NCBI GenBank assembly: GCA_023627715.1
Contig: JAMAHW010000036.1
Location: forward strand, 124,001-188,000
DNA: 64,000 nucleotides
Direction of reading: 5' to 3'
Source of the DNA: Periconia sp. R9002
Taxonomy: Eukaryota; Ascomycota; Dothideomycetes; Pleosporales; Periconiaceae
Position 1 is the first letter of the stretch. Each line of letters starts with the position of its first letter. Under the pieces are notes generated by a model. That model made no database searches and had not been told where the DNA came from. It worked only from the letters and a program-made list of their open reading frames with translations. Position numbers and translations under genes: made by a program. Below are positions 1 through 11,664 of the stretch, one piece after another.

Positions 1-497
1 ATTGTTCTTTTGACAAGTAGAATACCAGGCTGCAGGCTGCTCAATACGCTCTTCTCACTCATAAACCCCGTCGACTCCCGTCCGCCTCTCAACTCCAACG
101 CACCTTCTACCTCTACAACGAAAGATTTTGTTTGCAAGCACACAACTCCACTAGGTATGTTGCCACATCCGCGCACAAGTTGAACTTTCCAAGGAGGGCG
201 GGATCCGTCTTCCAACCGGGCGGTCACCTGTAGAGGCAATCAACCCCTGTTCTGAAAAGCAACACATCTTACTGACTCCAATCGGCCACAGGAAAACCAA
301 TTACTGCCTTCACCTGGTTTGTCTGCTCATCGCTTGGCGAATCTACCGACATCTCTCTTCGCCCTATACTCCTCACATGCCTTGAGCAGTCCCGTAAATC
401 ACCACTCGTTCTTCAACACACTTTCTAAGCAACTATCACGCGCCACGATCATCACACAAAATATCAACATCGCTCATTGAGGCACGCCATCGGCGAC
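1..497. other. upstream region of the first gene, no gene seen
   Basis: Pyrimidine-rich sequence with frequent short CT and CA runs, typical of fungal promoter and 5' leader DNA. I see no protein with family character on either strand. It probably holds the promoter and 5' UTR of the gene starting at 498. Confidence 0.5.
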
Positions 498-1583
498 ATG
501 GGTGGCCCCAAGTCGGACAGCCAGGCGGCTCTTCGCGAGGGCAGCGTGGGATCTCAGCGTAGCCCAACCTCGTCTGTATCCGCTAGCACGACGCTTGGTG
601 GGGATGTCAGTCCGGCTTTGGCTCAGCAGCAGAGCCCCGAGCGGACTGTCTCTTCGCCCAAGCACGCATCTCCGGATGCCGGGGTTAATGCTCTTCTCAG
701 CTCCGCTTTCTTCAATGCAGAGTCGCAGTTCTTCAAGGAGAGCGACGACAACCAGGGTGACCAGCAACAAGCAAGCCCATTCGAGAATCGGGTTCAAACT
801 CCTCGCTACATTCCTACTCAACCCTCTTCTCAGTACAGGTCCCGAAACAATGGCGCTTTTGGTAGGAACCAGTCCAACGGCTATCGATCTTCCAAGACTT
901 GGTACTCTCCAGAAAACCAGCGTTTTCACAATTTTCAGGTGATTCGCAACGCGATGCGTAGACTATTCAAGAAGGCCGATGTCGCCAAGTGGACCTACGA
1001 CGACTACATCAAGCACCTCGAGGCCATGCTTGCTTCCAAGAGTGCTTATCTCGCCAAGGTAATGTTGGCTGCTTTGCGATGTGCAAAGACTTATACTCAT
1101 TCAATCTTTTAGGTACTTGCAACTCGGGAGCGCGACCGTGTGCAGAAGTTGCGTGATCAGCCCAACGCTGTTGACCAAACTGCCGTCAAGAAGACCATGG
1201 ATGAGTTTCTCCCGACCCATAATCCGACCATGAAAGGCAACCGTAGCAGGGTCCTCGGCAAGCAGACCATCTGGTGCCTCGACTGGCGCACCGGCAAGGA
1301 GGAGATCGCAGACTGGCCATCCCTTGCGGAGATGAAGTGGGAAGGGGACGATCGCGCCAAGACTGGTGTCGGTCGTTTCCCCCCACTTCCTCGGGAACGT
1401 GGGCCTCCAACCATCGCGTGGAACCAACTTGCCGTCGTGGAACAGTACGAACTCGACGAGGTCGCTCGCATTCCAACCCTGGAGGATATCCTTCTTCCCG
1501 TGGATGAGATTCCCTTGGAGGATATGGGCCAATTCATCATCTGCGACGTCATCGAAGCGATCGACGAGTACATCCAGTCCTAG
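498..1583 (+). CDS. unknown two-exon protein with disordered N-terminus
   Basis: Exons 498-1058 and 1113-1583, with a 54-base intron (GTAATG...TTTTAG) that joins in phase 0, give 343 residues. I do not recognise the family. Residues 1 to about 145 are low-complexity, rich in Ser, Gln, Asn and Pro. From about residue 150 the chain is compact and charged and begins NFQVIRNAMRRLFKKADVAKW. The second exon holds Trp-containing segments (WCLDWRTGKEEIADWPSLAEMKW) and an acidic C-terminus. No signal peptide or membrane segment is visible. The reading frame upstream of 498 has no ATG, so this ATG is the best start. The disordered head with a conserved-looking tail suggests an intracellular, perhaps nuclear, protein, but that is inference. 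Confidence 0.75.
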
Positions 1584-3128
1584 TTGATGTTCAATACAGA
1601 ACGTTGGATACCATACTTGGCTAGGTTGGTACCAGGTAAGTCAAACCATCCATCTTGGACTTCACAGAGTAGTCTATCGACTACATGTAGTATACGGGTT
1701 TTGTGCTCATTCGGGATTTCAAGGTTTTTCTGGGTAGGAACAGAGTCAATTGTCTCGATGGGTATTGGATGTGTCAAGCAAGCGTAAGTTACCCAAGGCC
1801 TCTAGCGAGCGCCATTGGATTTGCTTTCCTTTCCTCCTTCCACACCCTTCACCTACCGACTTGCCACCGGTATCCCCTTTCCCTCTTACTGCCCATTTTC
1901 CTTTTGCATACAAATATCTTTAGCCTCTTTCCGGACCGATTCGGACAGATCATCTATTCGACGCCATACTCCACTGGTTACTGCAGTCCTGCAGTGGATA
2001 AACGGCACAGAGGGCTATGGATGTTCTCCGGATTTTCAAGCATCGGCGTTGGTGGGTGTGCTTTGACCTTTTAGAGCAACCAATTTCTTCCTTGGATATA
2101 CCCACAAGCCATTCTTCCGGATTTTTCTCATCTTTTTTTCCTTTATTCGGCATTATATCCATTACTCTCGGAAATACCACCCACGGCATAATATCTGGAC
2201 TACGATACGGTGCGAAAACCTTTCTTGGTTCTCCCCATAAATCGCGGTTCATTCATGGAGGTGGTCTTCCTTTTATCTGCATGGCGAATCCAATGCAATA
2301 CCAATTATCACCCAATGATGGATTTCCTTCAAACGGACCCGAAGATTCCCCTGTCATACTCAGTCGCATTTCACGACGAGTGCAAAAATCCCATCGGGAT
2401 CCCCGGACAATTCCTGAGCTTCATTCCACTGGCCGGTAAATGTCCAACCGGACACCGATAACAGAGGGTATTCATACTGGGTCATGGTTTTCATCGATCT
2501 GGAGTATCTCTGGGGAGTCATACAAGTTATTGGGTTATTTTCCTTCAGTTTTCTCTCTATCATGTTTGCGGATTTCGTGCTTTCTTGCTTTTCACTTGCG
2601 TCTTGGGAGGGGGCAGCCGGACGGAGGAGCAGATTTTGGCGTTCCCCTTTATGACTTTTCCTACCAAAATCATCACAATAGATTTTACGAAAAATGGCAA
2701 AACAGAAAAAAATTGGTTCTTGGTTACGATGTATGTGATGCGAATGAAGTATGCGTACAAATGGAGCTCGCGCGTGCATCCTTTCATCTACACACCTCGC
2801 ATAGGTCATGGCAGGTCCCAATAGGGTATAATGGCGCGGTGTTGTGTTCAACACGACTATTTGGTCGATCACACGTGGTAATCTGACTAAGACCCTCGCA
2901 TTCTGTGAGCGAAATCAGACAAGTCGTACTCGGGTAAACGCTAGCGCAAAATGCGGCCAGGAGCAACATCCCCCAGCTACCTCACTCCTCCAATAGAATG
3001 GTCAGTCGAGGACTCATATTGATTAGTAGAGTTTCCAAACATCGCTGCCAAGTACACTCGACAATGTTTTATATACAGCTCATGCCCACCGACGAGCACT
3101 CAGACATTTCTGACATCCGCTCTCCGTC
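1584..3128. other. intergenic, no gene recognised
   Basis: About 1.5 kb between the unknown gene and the P450 gene. It is pyrimidine-rich and moderately AT-rich. Several open frames exist on both strands but none shows family motifs, a signal peptide or consistent codon use. It is likely 3' UTR plus the P450 promoter. Confidence 0.5.
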
Positions 3129-4830
3129 ATGGGTTATTTTTCACTGACTAACATTGCTGTGACGCTGACCACCCTCGTCGTTGCGCGAAGGATATACTGG
3201 GAATTGACCACCGGGTCTCGACAACGTTCCTTCGCTCAAAAGAATGGCTGTCTTCCTCCCAGACAGAAGAAATGGAAAGACCCGTTCTTCAGCCTTGATG
3301 CATTGATAGGCAACTACAAGGCTTTAAAAGCACATAGCCTCCTCGAATTTTGGGGCAGCTGGCTCAAAGATAACGATGCTCATACCGTCGGGACTAAAGT
3401 TTTCGGAAACACCATCATCTTGACCTCAGATCCAGAGAATGTCAAATCTATACTTGCAACCCAGTTCAGCCACTTCAGTGTCGGCCAAGAGCGCATTCAA
3501 CTGCTGAGTGCCTCCATTGGCAAAGGGATCTTCACATCCGACGGAGCCGAGTGGAAGCACTCGAGGGACATGTTACGACCGTGTTTTGAGCGCACCCATG
3601 TTGCCGATACGTTGATGCTCGACAGACACGTTTCTCGCCTCATTGAGACGCTTCCTACGGATGGTTCGACAGTTAACCTCCAGACCTCATTTCAGCGCCT
3701 TGCGTTCGACATTTCTTCCGAATTCCTGCTAGGCAAGAGTGTGAATGCACTGTCTACAGACGAGGAGCAGAATTCGGCGTCCCGAGATTTCGTTGATGCG
3801 TTCGATTATGTCATGGATCCTCTATCGAAGAAGAACAAGAATGCGCGTTGGGGTATGTTGGCCATGTATCTACCCGACGCGGAACATAAGAACTGTGTGA
3901 AACGCCTGCAGAGTGAGTTCATCCCTTACATACACAATCCTAAATATGAAATCTTCCCACTTTACTGTGGATTGACCTGACGTATCTTTCTCAGACTTTG
4001 TCGACAACATCATCTCCGAAGAACTGTCTTCCCAGGCGAATGCAACTACCACTGCCATCAACCCCTCCGACCCAGTCCCCAAACCGCCCGTGAACCGACA
4101 ACTCTTCCTCACGTCACTCCTCTCCGAGACCAGCGATCTTGTCCGAGCCCGCAGCGAGCTCCTCAACATACTCGCTGCAGGGCGGGACGCAACCTCCGCA
4201 GTCCTTACGAACCTTTTCTACGAACTCCCACGGCATCACGAAGTCTACAAACGTCTCGAGGCCGAGATTCGCTCGCACACGTCGTCATCCTCGTCCTCCC
4301 AGCCAGACGAGCCCCCGACGTACGACCAGCTCAAGAAGATGAAGTACCTCCGCGCTGTCGTTAATGAGGTTCAGCGCCTCTATCCCATAATCCCGTCCAA
4401 CTCACGACAAGCTTTAACTGACACTGTGCTGCCACGCGGCGGAGGTCCAGATGGCATGTCCCCTATAATCGTACCAAAAGGTGTCTACGTCGCGTACCAC
4501 GTCTACTCGTTACAACGTCGCCCAGACATCTACGGCGCGGACGCAAACGAGTTTGTTCCAGAGCGCTGGCTCGATCCGGAAGACGACAACGACAACGCCA
4601 ATACCCAACGCACCGAGAAACTCAGACCAGGATGGGCGTACATCCCTTTCAACGGTGGGCCTCGCGTCTGTATTGGCCAGAACTTTGCCACGACGCAGGT
4701 CATGTTTGTGCTCGTCCGCATGATGCAGATGTTTGACATTGAGAGTCGCGATGACGAGCCGTGGAGGGAGAAGATTACATTGACGTGCACGAATTTGGGA
4801 GGCGCGAAGGTGGGGCTCAGAAGGAAGTAG
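3129..4830 (+). CDS. cytochrome P450, CYP52-like
   Basis: Exons 3129-3912 and 3995-4830 (intron GTGAGT...TCTCAG, joining as LQ-NFVDN) give 539 residues, a normal P450 length. An N-terminal membrane anchor spans roughly residues 5-25. The I-helix oxygen-binding motif is AAGRDAT near 321-327. The K-helix ExxR is EVQR, the PERW motif follows, and the heme loop is FNGGPRVCIG with the ligand Cys at about 487. AGRD-type I-helices and this heme loop are typical of CYP52, which in other fungi hydroxylate the terminal carbon of alkanes and fatty acids in the ER. Substrate assignment here is inference. The gene stands alone and no reductase partner is nearby. Ser repeats near residue 370 are a small family-unlike insertion. 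Confidence 0.93.
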
Positions 4831-5189
4831 GAGTGTTCGTGGACATGGTGGTGGGTAACGGGCATCGATCTGACGTGAAGTGGCTCAAAGAGGAGGAGAT
4901 GTACATATACAACAATGAACTTGAATCTTCGCTCAAAAAATATATATGGTGGTTTATAGAGTTAGACTGGATGTACATACAACATGTGAGTATGTGATGT
5001 GATATAAGCACAACAAACAGTCCATACAGAAGCCTATCCCTCTCAAACCAGAGAGGAGAGGGAGAAAAAAGCATCATTGCTGCAGATGACCAACCCAAAC
5101 GCCCCAACCAAGAAAAATAATCCCATCAAATCACAATCCATCATCGTCGTCAACGTGGTATGATTCCAACCCTCAGTGCACCTCCCCAC
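4831..5189. other. short intergenic region between converging genes
   Basis: The 3' ends of the P450 gene (plus) and the unknown minus-strand gene face each other here. AT-rich runs fit polyadenylation regions. No gene is seen. Confidence 0.5.
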
Positions 5190-6116
5190 TTACACCCAAA
5201 GAGTCTCCAACTCCTCCATCATCTCCTCCTCCCTCATCCTAGCAAGCACCTTATTCTTCTCCGCCACCCTAGACTTCGTGATCCGCGCATCCTTGATGCG
5301 TTGGAGGCGCTGTGCGGGATCGTAGTCACGCCTCGAACGTGCATGACCGCCACCTCTACCGCCGCCGCCGCCGCCGCGATGAAGATGCATCGGGTGCAAC
5401 ACCACAGGAGGCGGCTGGGGCAAAATCCCTCGATCAAGCTCCCGAATGATGGCGCGGTCACGATCTCCATACCCCACGATGACGCAGCAATATGGCGCCT
5501 CGTCGAGGACATACGCGGGTCGCGTCTTGCGGAGCCCGGGGGTGCCGCACAAGTAGCACGCGAAATTGCCGCCGACGAGATCGACTGCAGGCTGAAGGCG
5601 CGCGTCTTGCTTGGCCCAGATCTGGTGGAGAACGCGTTTGTGTTGTTGGAATTCCGTCTCTGGGCTTGGGTGGCCGGCTTCGTGCAGCATGGTCTGGCGG
5701 TGGCAGAGGGCGTGGTAGATGGAGGTACGTATCTTGTTGATGGTGGGCTGGTTGGCTGCGGAGTGCGGAAACTGGGTTGGGATGGTTTGGCCGGTGGTGG
5801 TGAGTGAGTGTGGGATGCAGTTGGCGCTGCAGGTCTCCGGGTCCCGTGGCATGGCGACGATGTGTCCGCAGGTGAGTTTGTGGAGACGGGATCCGGAGTG
5901 GTGACAGGGTCGGGCTTCCGTGTTTTGGTTTGTTGGAAGCGTGGTCCAGGGTGCCCAGGGCTTCTTGGCTGTCGTTATACTGAAGTAGTTGGACTTCTCC
6001 AGGTTGATCGTGATGGCATTGTGTAAGTCTTGAGGGGTGGGTTGGCTAGGAAACATGGGGGGTTCCGCCATTGTAGTGTGTGTGGAAGTATGAGAGGTGT
6101 CGTCTGTAGAGTACAT
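5190..6116 (-). CDS. unknown Cys/His-containing protein
   Basis: Single-exon frame of 308 residues. Two ATGs lie near the start: 6116, and 6071, which gives MAEPPMFPSQ. I do not recognise a named family. A Cys/His cluster (residues about 83-105, beginning LTCGHIVAMP and ending in CSANC) and a second CYLCG motif near residue 200 could bind metal. A Gly-rich stretch comes next, and the C-terminus is a basic, charged helix that looks like a coiled coil (RVAEKNKVLARMREEEMMEE). No signal peptide or membrane span is visible. Proteins of this layout are common among uncharacterised ascomycete proteins; function unknown. The plus-strand open frames over the same bases are shadows. Confidence 0.7.
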   Translation of the reverse strand: MYSTDDTSHTSTHTTMAEPPMFPSQPTPQDLHNAITINLEKSNYFSITTAKKPWAPWTTLPTNQNTEARPCHHSGSRLHKLTCGHIVAMPRDPETCSANCIPHSLTTTGQTIPTQFPHSAANQPTINKIRTSIYHALCHRQTMLHEAGHPSPETEFQQHKRVLHQIWAKQDARLQPAVDLVGGNFACYLCGTPGLRKTRPAYVLDEAPYCCVIVGYGDRDRAIIRELDRGILPQPPPVVLHPMHLHRGGGGGGRGGGHARSRRDYDPAQRLQRIKDARITKSRVAEKNKVLARMREEEMMEELETLWV

Positions 6117-6413
6117 AGTGACCAGTTCTTTTTTCGATGACTAGATCAGAGGAGTTATGCGTCTCTGGATCTATCGAGTGTATACTCACCTGCTTTCAAG
6201 ACTCTGGTAATGAATGTCTGGAGTTGGAAAGAGGTTGTGAGCCTATCTTAAATACTGTTTGTTCACTCTCACAAAATCGCCAGCGGATACAAAAAAACGA
6301 AGGTTGGGTAGATGGATGACCTTAAGAACATCACAGCGTGCGCTGCTTAGGCCAACATCTAAATCCAAAGCGGACACTTCTGAGGTAATGGTTGTATTTG
6401 TGTAACGAAGCAT

Positions 6414-7916
6414 CTACTTCACGTGTGCGGTTTTGGCTAGAAGAGCCACCTTTTTCAGTGAAAAGCCAGGCCCCACGTTCCAATCAATGCCCTCTCTCGC
6501 GCGCTCGAACCACAACTTTACTTCGGATCCTGCCGCCATCAATTCCGTATCGTCTGGCTTCGACCCTGCTTCCTCCATGAGCAGGCGATCCGCCCTCTCC
6601 AAGTCACCCGCTGCGAAGAGGCATTCTCCCAACGAATAATGTACTTTGCCCAGCTCCAGCCATGCACGTGCCCTTTCTGCGTTTGTGAACCAAGTATTTT
6701 TGTTTGGTGGGATGAGCTCGGGTGGTAAGCTGCGGTACCAGGGATTGGTAGATGGTGAAGGTGAGTCTGTGCAAAGGCTCAGTGCATGTGAAGACGCAGT
6801 CTCGGCAGCTAGCAGCGCAGTAGCGGTGTGGTGTCGGGTAGACAAGGAAATAGAGGGTGCCGCGAGCCAGTCAAGGGGTTTCCTGTCTATGGATGGTGAG
6901 GCTACTGCCAATGAAGAGGCCGCCAAGGTACGCTCGAGGTTATACCGAAGACGCTGTATGCGTTGATGGAAGGCTTCAGGCTGCGAGTGTAGTAGTTCGG
7001 CCCGGGTTAGATAGCCGTACGTCAGAGCTATTATGGTACTTCGGCACTGCTGGATTGAACTCTTGTGTTGATTTTTGTCTTTTTGTTCTTCTCCCCTGGT
7101 AAGCATGTCGTTCAACGTGTTGAACCATGCATCGACATCAAACGTCTTCGCCATCATACTTTCTTCTAGACCCTCGGCGTAGCCAGGCAGTATATCTTCC
7201 CCTCGCACAACCACTTTGGAGAAACCTGTCAGAGCTCTGAAGCCCTCGAGCAAATCTCCTTGTACACTCGCAATCTCTGTTCCATGCACCTCCCTTAGCG
7301 TCAGAAAGATGGCATGCCCTCTAGCCCACGCACTTGTCGCCTGATTCGCCTGCTCCATGAAGTTGATGAGCCGGGGAAGATATTGTGCGGGGAACATGAC
7401 CGTCGCCCTCTTCTGGCTACTCTTCTTTTCGACGAGGGTCATGTCCAAAGCGTGCTGTTGAGCCCGGGCGATCATGTCTTTTTCTGCTACTGCGAATAGT
7501 ACACCAGAGTCTTCGAGCAGGTTTTTGGCGTGTCGTGCGTCGGTTGTGTAAATTTCGAAGCGTACCCACAGGTTCTTCGAGTAGAAGAAGAGCCTCGATT
7601 CTTCGGAAATCTGTTTATTTACGTAGAAGAGCGAGGAGCAAATTGGAAAAGGTGGTCGTGAAGCCTTGAATCGGAGTGTGTTGTCCTTGAGCTCATGCGT
7701 GTAGGAGACATTCGAATTGCCTACATTGACAAGTTCGGTGTCGAGAACATAGCCGTAGATTCTGTTGCGAACAGAAGGAGGTAGAGAAGTAAGGCTTATG
7801 GGATGCTGGGAGGTCGCGTACTCGACATCCTTTTGTGTGACCTGAGCACCTTGGAATTTCTTTGTCATGTCAGAGACGCCGGCGTCCATGGAATCGCGCT
7901 TGTTGATATCAATCAT
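6414..7916 (-). CDS. F-box-like protein with C-terminal TPR-like helices
   Basis: Single exon, 500 residues, with ATG at 7916. Residues about 38-60 (SLTSLPPSVRNRIYGYVLDT) match the F-box-like start often seen in fungal proteins. A segment of the type found after it follows (CSSLFYVNKQISEESRLFFY). The middle is not recognisable. The C-terminal 90 residues contain helix pairs that resemble tetratricopeptide repeats (ARAWLELGKVHYSLGECLFA). F-box proteins recruit substrates to SCF ubiquitin ligases through Skp1, but this variant is weak and may instead be a general fungal protein-interaction fold. Neighbouring genes give no functional link. Confidence 0.7.
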   Translation of the reverse strand: MIDINKRDSMDAGVSDMTKKFQGAQVTQKDVEYATSQHPISLTSLPPSVRNRIYGYVLDTELVNVGNSNVSYTHELKDNTLRFKASRPPFPICSSLFYVNKQISEESRLFFYSKNLWVRFEIYTTDARHAKNLLEDSGVLFAVAEKDMIARAQQHALDMTLVEKKSSQKRATVMFPAQYLPRLINFMEQANQATSAWARGHAIFLTLREVHGTEIASVQGDLLEGFRALTGFSKVVVRGEDILPGYAEGLEESMMAKTFDVDAWFNTLNDMLTRGEEQKDKNQHKSSIQQCRSTIIALTYGYLTRAELLHSQPEAFHQRIQRLRYNLERTLAASSLAVASPSIDRKPLDWLAAPSISLSTRHHTATALLAAETASSHALSLCTDSPSPSTNPWYRSLPPELIPPNKNTWFTNAERARAWLELGKVHYSLGECLFAAGDLERADRLLMEEAGSKPDDTELMAAGSEVKLWFERAREGIDWNVGPGFSLKKVALLAKTAHVK

Positions 7917-8325
7917 GGCGATCTGATTGTGATGTAGAGCTTAAAACCGTTCAGACATTGCCTTGATGTAAGTCAGGATCATTAACGAAAAATATTGAAG
8001 AAATGCAATGCAATGATGAAAGCCAACCCAGAGTAACAGACACACTTGTCATTATTTATATCATTGAACGTACCCCCTTGCGGGGTTCTTTAGAGGTATG
8101 GTTTCCAAGCATAACGTCGTAATGAAGTGCGGGGAGAGCTCCCCAAGCTCCGCATAAAGTGTGGGGACAATGCGGATCCGGCAACACGCCACTTGCACGC
8201 ATATCACATACCCCTCGCGCATTGGGCCAGATCGGATACAACTAATACCATAATACCCGGATGTGACGGAATGTCTACAGGCAGAGAGTTGAAGAAAAGC
8301 GAACCCATCTCGAAAGGGATCCTGT
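7917..8325. other. intergenic region upstream of the F-box-like gene
   Basis: Likely promoter of the minus-strand gene starting at 7916 and 3' UTR of phosphomannose isomerase. No gene is seen. Confidence 0.5.
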
Positions 8326-9659
8326 TCACTCTACATACGCCGTGAACATCTGCAACCCCTTGGTACTGTTGTACTCCACTTCAACGCCCTGGCCGATGAA
8401 GAAAATATACCCTTCGCTGAGTTTATGTTCTTTTCCACCTGCTTTCATCGATCCTTCACCTTTGGTGCAGATCATTACAGAAGGTCCGTCGACCGCCGCG
8501 ATTGTCTCGTTTTCTCCTTCTTTGAGATCAGTGGCAAGCATGTTGAACTCGCTCAATGGGGGAGCATAAAGCTTCGTCTTCCCATTCTTGGCTTTGTCGG
8601 ATTGCTTCGATGGCAGTATCGCCTCTTTTGCATCGTGGGGCGTGAATGTGAGACACGACACAAACATGTCTATGGAATTTCGATCTGCGCGAGGGCAGAA
8701 TCCTGTGTTTAGCACATTGTTGGACCGCGCCATACACTCAATGATGTCTCCGGAGAGATAAGCATGAATGCCGTCAGCCGGGATGTAGATGCTGTCCCCA
8801 GCTTTGAGTTTCAAGTAGTTCATGGTGATCAGGGCAACAATAATGCCATTATCGCTCTCGTCATATTGCTCGGCAAGTCGAGGGATCAACTCGGGAATAT
8901 AAGTATCGTTGCCGAACTTTTCTTTGGGAATCTCGAGTAAGGCAGCAGTCGTTTTCTTGACCGTTTCGGGAGAAGCCTCCAGCATGGCCCTTACTACATG
9001 CTTGAGAACCTGGTCGTCGAAGTCGGGCTTTTTCACTTCCGGCAAGAAACCGGAAAGGGGAGGAAGATTGAGCAAACTTTCGATGTCCTTTAGGGGCTTG
9101 AATCCGCAGAAAGCTTCAAAGTCGCCTAATGCGAGAGCGATCTCAGGTTTATGGTTGGGATCCGTGAACTGGTTAGGGTCTCGTTCATGGAGTTTTGAGG
9201 CCAATGATTTATTCTATAAACCTGTCAGTGACCACGTCCAAGGTGGTGTTCTCAATAGAACATACCGGATGCAACTGCAACGGGAGTGCCTTGGCAATAG
9301 AGAGCACTTTTGGCAGGAATGGAAGGTTCTTGTGGCCAAATTTCTTAATGACGTTTTGACCAATGAGTTGATTTGGGTTTTCATCAATGATTTTTTGGAG
9401 ATCCTCGCCTGTTTCTAGGGCATAGGACGGCAGGTCGGGGTATGTGCCCATCCACCTTTATAGTGTTAGTACCGTCTTTTCTTTCATCCTGGACAAGAGC
9501 AGTTGATACTAACATTTCGGCATACGGAGTGTTCTCATCGATCGTGAATTTCGTGCCTGGAGTTTTGGAGCATAGTGTTGCCGCGAGGGAGTTTGAACCC
9601 TTCTTGCCCCAAGGATATTGGTTACACTCGCACCTCAACTGAATCACGTTCTGGACCAT
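8326..9659 (-). CDS. PMI40: mannose-6-phosphate isomerase (type I)
   Basis: Exons 9659-9514, 9455-9266 and 9213-8326 give 407 residues, the usual length. The enzyme interconverts fructose-6-phosphate and mannose-6-phosphate in the cytosol, the entry to GDP-mannose for N- and O-glycans and wall mannan. The N-terminus has the family motif NQYPWGKKGSNS. Zinc ligands are visible as the QLH of LQLHP (Gln109, His111), the Glu of HKPEIALAL (about 136) and the His of DGIHAYLSGD. Introns are GTTAGT...AAAG and GTATGT...ATAG, and both join in frame. The ATG at 9659 is chosen because the sequence upstream in this frame has no ATG. It is divergent from a GT34 mannosyltransferase gene that uses GDP-mannose, a sensible but perhaps accidental pairing. 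Confidence 0.95.
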
Positions 9660-10548
9660 TGCGATTAAATTTGGCTTATGGAGGTTCACGGTATCAGAAA
9701 ATCGAAGTTGGATTAGTAGGGAGGAGAGAGAACAGAGGCATCGTCAGACATGATATAACCAAAATACCGAAATGTTGGTGACAGGAATTCTACGTCATTG
9801 CGGGTAACGGTAAGTAATAATCTATGAATAATCCCACTTATCTAGATGCATTGTACATCACATCGGGCGAAAGGTGGATTAATCATGCTGTTGGAATTCT
9901 TACGCGGTCGCTACTTCATTTTCTTCCTCGAGACCTTTTCTACATCCATTAGTTACATGTCAACGTCTGGTGTTGGTTGTCTTCCACGTCGCATGTATTC
10001 CCAGCTTGGCAATCGGTTACTTAGTAATGCCCCTGGATTTAGTTGACGTGAACAAGGTTAGCACTTGGTCGCAACAGGATATTGCTAATAATGCGACGGG
10101 CGGCTGATTGAAAGAAAAAGACACGAAGACGCAGGAGCTTACTGATGGTTTCCGTGTGTCGATGTTGCAGACAGTGTGAAGGATGGATTTGATAAGGAGA
10201 AGGGTTGTAATGGATAAAGTAAGGGTTCTCGACAGGGATTTAATGCTTGGCAGCCATCTCACTCCCGCCAGGCCAATTCGCCCTAGAGATTCTCAAACAC
10301 ATGGCAACTACTCTCAACACCTCACGCCGCCTCCACCTACACACTCCCTGGGAATCATTGCGCCCGCTCAAGCCATGACACCTTCTTGAGACATCCGGCT
10401 GAACATTTATTCACATACCTTTCGCCCCAACTGCTGCCCCTCGTTTGCGAACTCGCTGCTGGAACTGGGTCTGAACCACCTCACCGCACCGCTCTCGGCC
10501 TGGCCTCCCTGTCTGTTCACATCTCGACCGCTACGATTCACCTCCCAA
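9660..10548. promoter_or_regulatory. divergent promoter region between PMI40 and the GT34 gene
   Basis: 889 bases separate the two divergent start codons. Both genes act in mannose metabolism, so shared control is possible. I can point to no defined operator; the stretch near 10280-10380 is CA/CT-rich like a fungal 5' leader. No gene is seen. Confidence 0.4.
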
Positions 10549-11664
10549 ATGCATTTCGCTATGCCACCGCGGAAAACATCGCGGCCACCGCCGTATGCTG
10601 CACGCAACAGCAACTCCCTGCCCATACCTCCAGCACTCAAGAATCTGCTGCGGAGAGATAAGCTACGATTGGTTGTGGTCGGCATATTAGCATTTTTGAC
10701 CGTGATTTGGCTCTTTGGCAAATCGGGAGGTCGATCCACACCTCTGGCTACTACACCCATACCGAAAATACCAAAAGTCGCAATTGGAAGTGGCCCGCCT
10801 GTAGTCATTGTCACGACAATTGATCCAAAGGCGGATCAAGTTTGGGTTCAGAAAATCAAAAAGAACAGGGAGGACTACGCGAAGAAACACGGTACATACA
10901 CTATGCCTACGACATGATTGAAATATGACTTTGATGCTGACCGGGTTACTTATAGGCTACCTGACATTTTTCCCTAGCAATGACCAGTACCCGACAGGCA
11001 AGTCCCCTCTTTCTTGGGCAAAAGTACCGGCAATACGACACGCCATGACAGAATACCCGGGCTCTACATTTTTCTGGTACCTAGAAAGTACGGCATTGAT
11101 CATGAACCATAATCTTGATCTACAGTCGCACATCCTCAACCCCTCCAAGCTCGAGAAGACCATGATTGTCAACGAGCCAGTTGTGCCCCCGGATAGCGTC
11201 ATCAAAACTTTTGGAAATCTCAAAGGGGATCGTATAGATTTCGTCGTGACACAGGATAAAGAAGGACTCACGCCCACCAGTATTATTGTGCGCAACGGCG
11301 AATGGGCCAAATACTTTCTCGATGCTTGGTTTGACCCAATCTACCGGAGCTACAACTTCCAGAAGGCTGAAAGTCACGCCCTAGAGCACATTATCCAGTA
11401 CGTATTGCTTTGCATTGCTGCAATCCTCCGACGGATAATAGACTAATATACCATAGATGGCATGGAACTCTGCTCGCAAAACTCGCTCTCATCCCACAGA
11501 ACCTGCTCAACTCGTACGCCAGCGGACCCGCTAACCCGAAATTTGGTGGGTACAAAGACGGAGATCTTGTCGCCAACTTCGCGGGTTGCGCAAAGGAAAA
11601 GGACAAGAATAGCTGCACTGAACAAATGAAGCCCTTCTTCGCTATCTTGGAAAAGGACGATTAA
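10549..11664 (+). CDS. GT34 family glycosyltransferase (Mnn10/Mnn11 type)
   Basis: Exons 10549-10891, 10956-11397 and 11457-11664 give 330 residues. A type II membrane layout is clear: basic N-terminus, one membrane span (LRLVVVGILAFLTVIWLF, about residues 40-57), then the lumenal catalytic domain. The domain start VVIVTTID, the GYLTFF segment, the WAKVPAIRHAM helix and the HGTLLAKLALIPQ C-terminal motif identify the GMA12/MNN10 family. Its yeast members elongate the alpha-1,6 mannan backbone in the Golgi M-Pol II complex. The sugar-nucleotide and metal site, normally an acidic DxD in WYLDxDA, reads WYLESTA here (11084-11092), so catalysis is uncertain. A second ATG 12 bases downstream (10561) is an equally good start. 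Mnn10 versus Mnn11 cannot be decided by eye. Confidence 0.9.
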
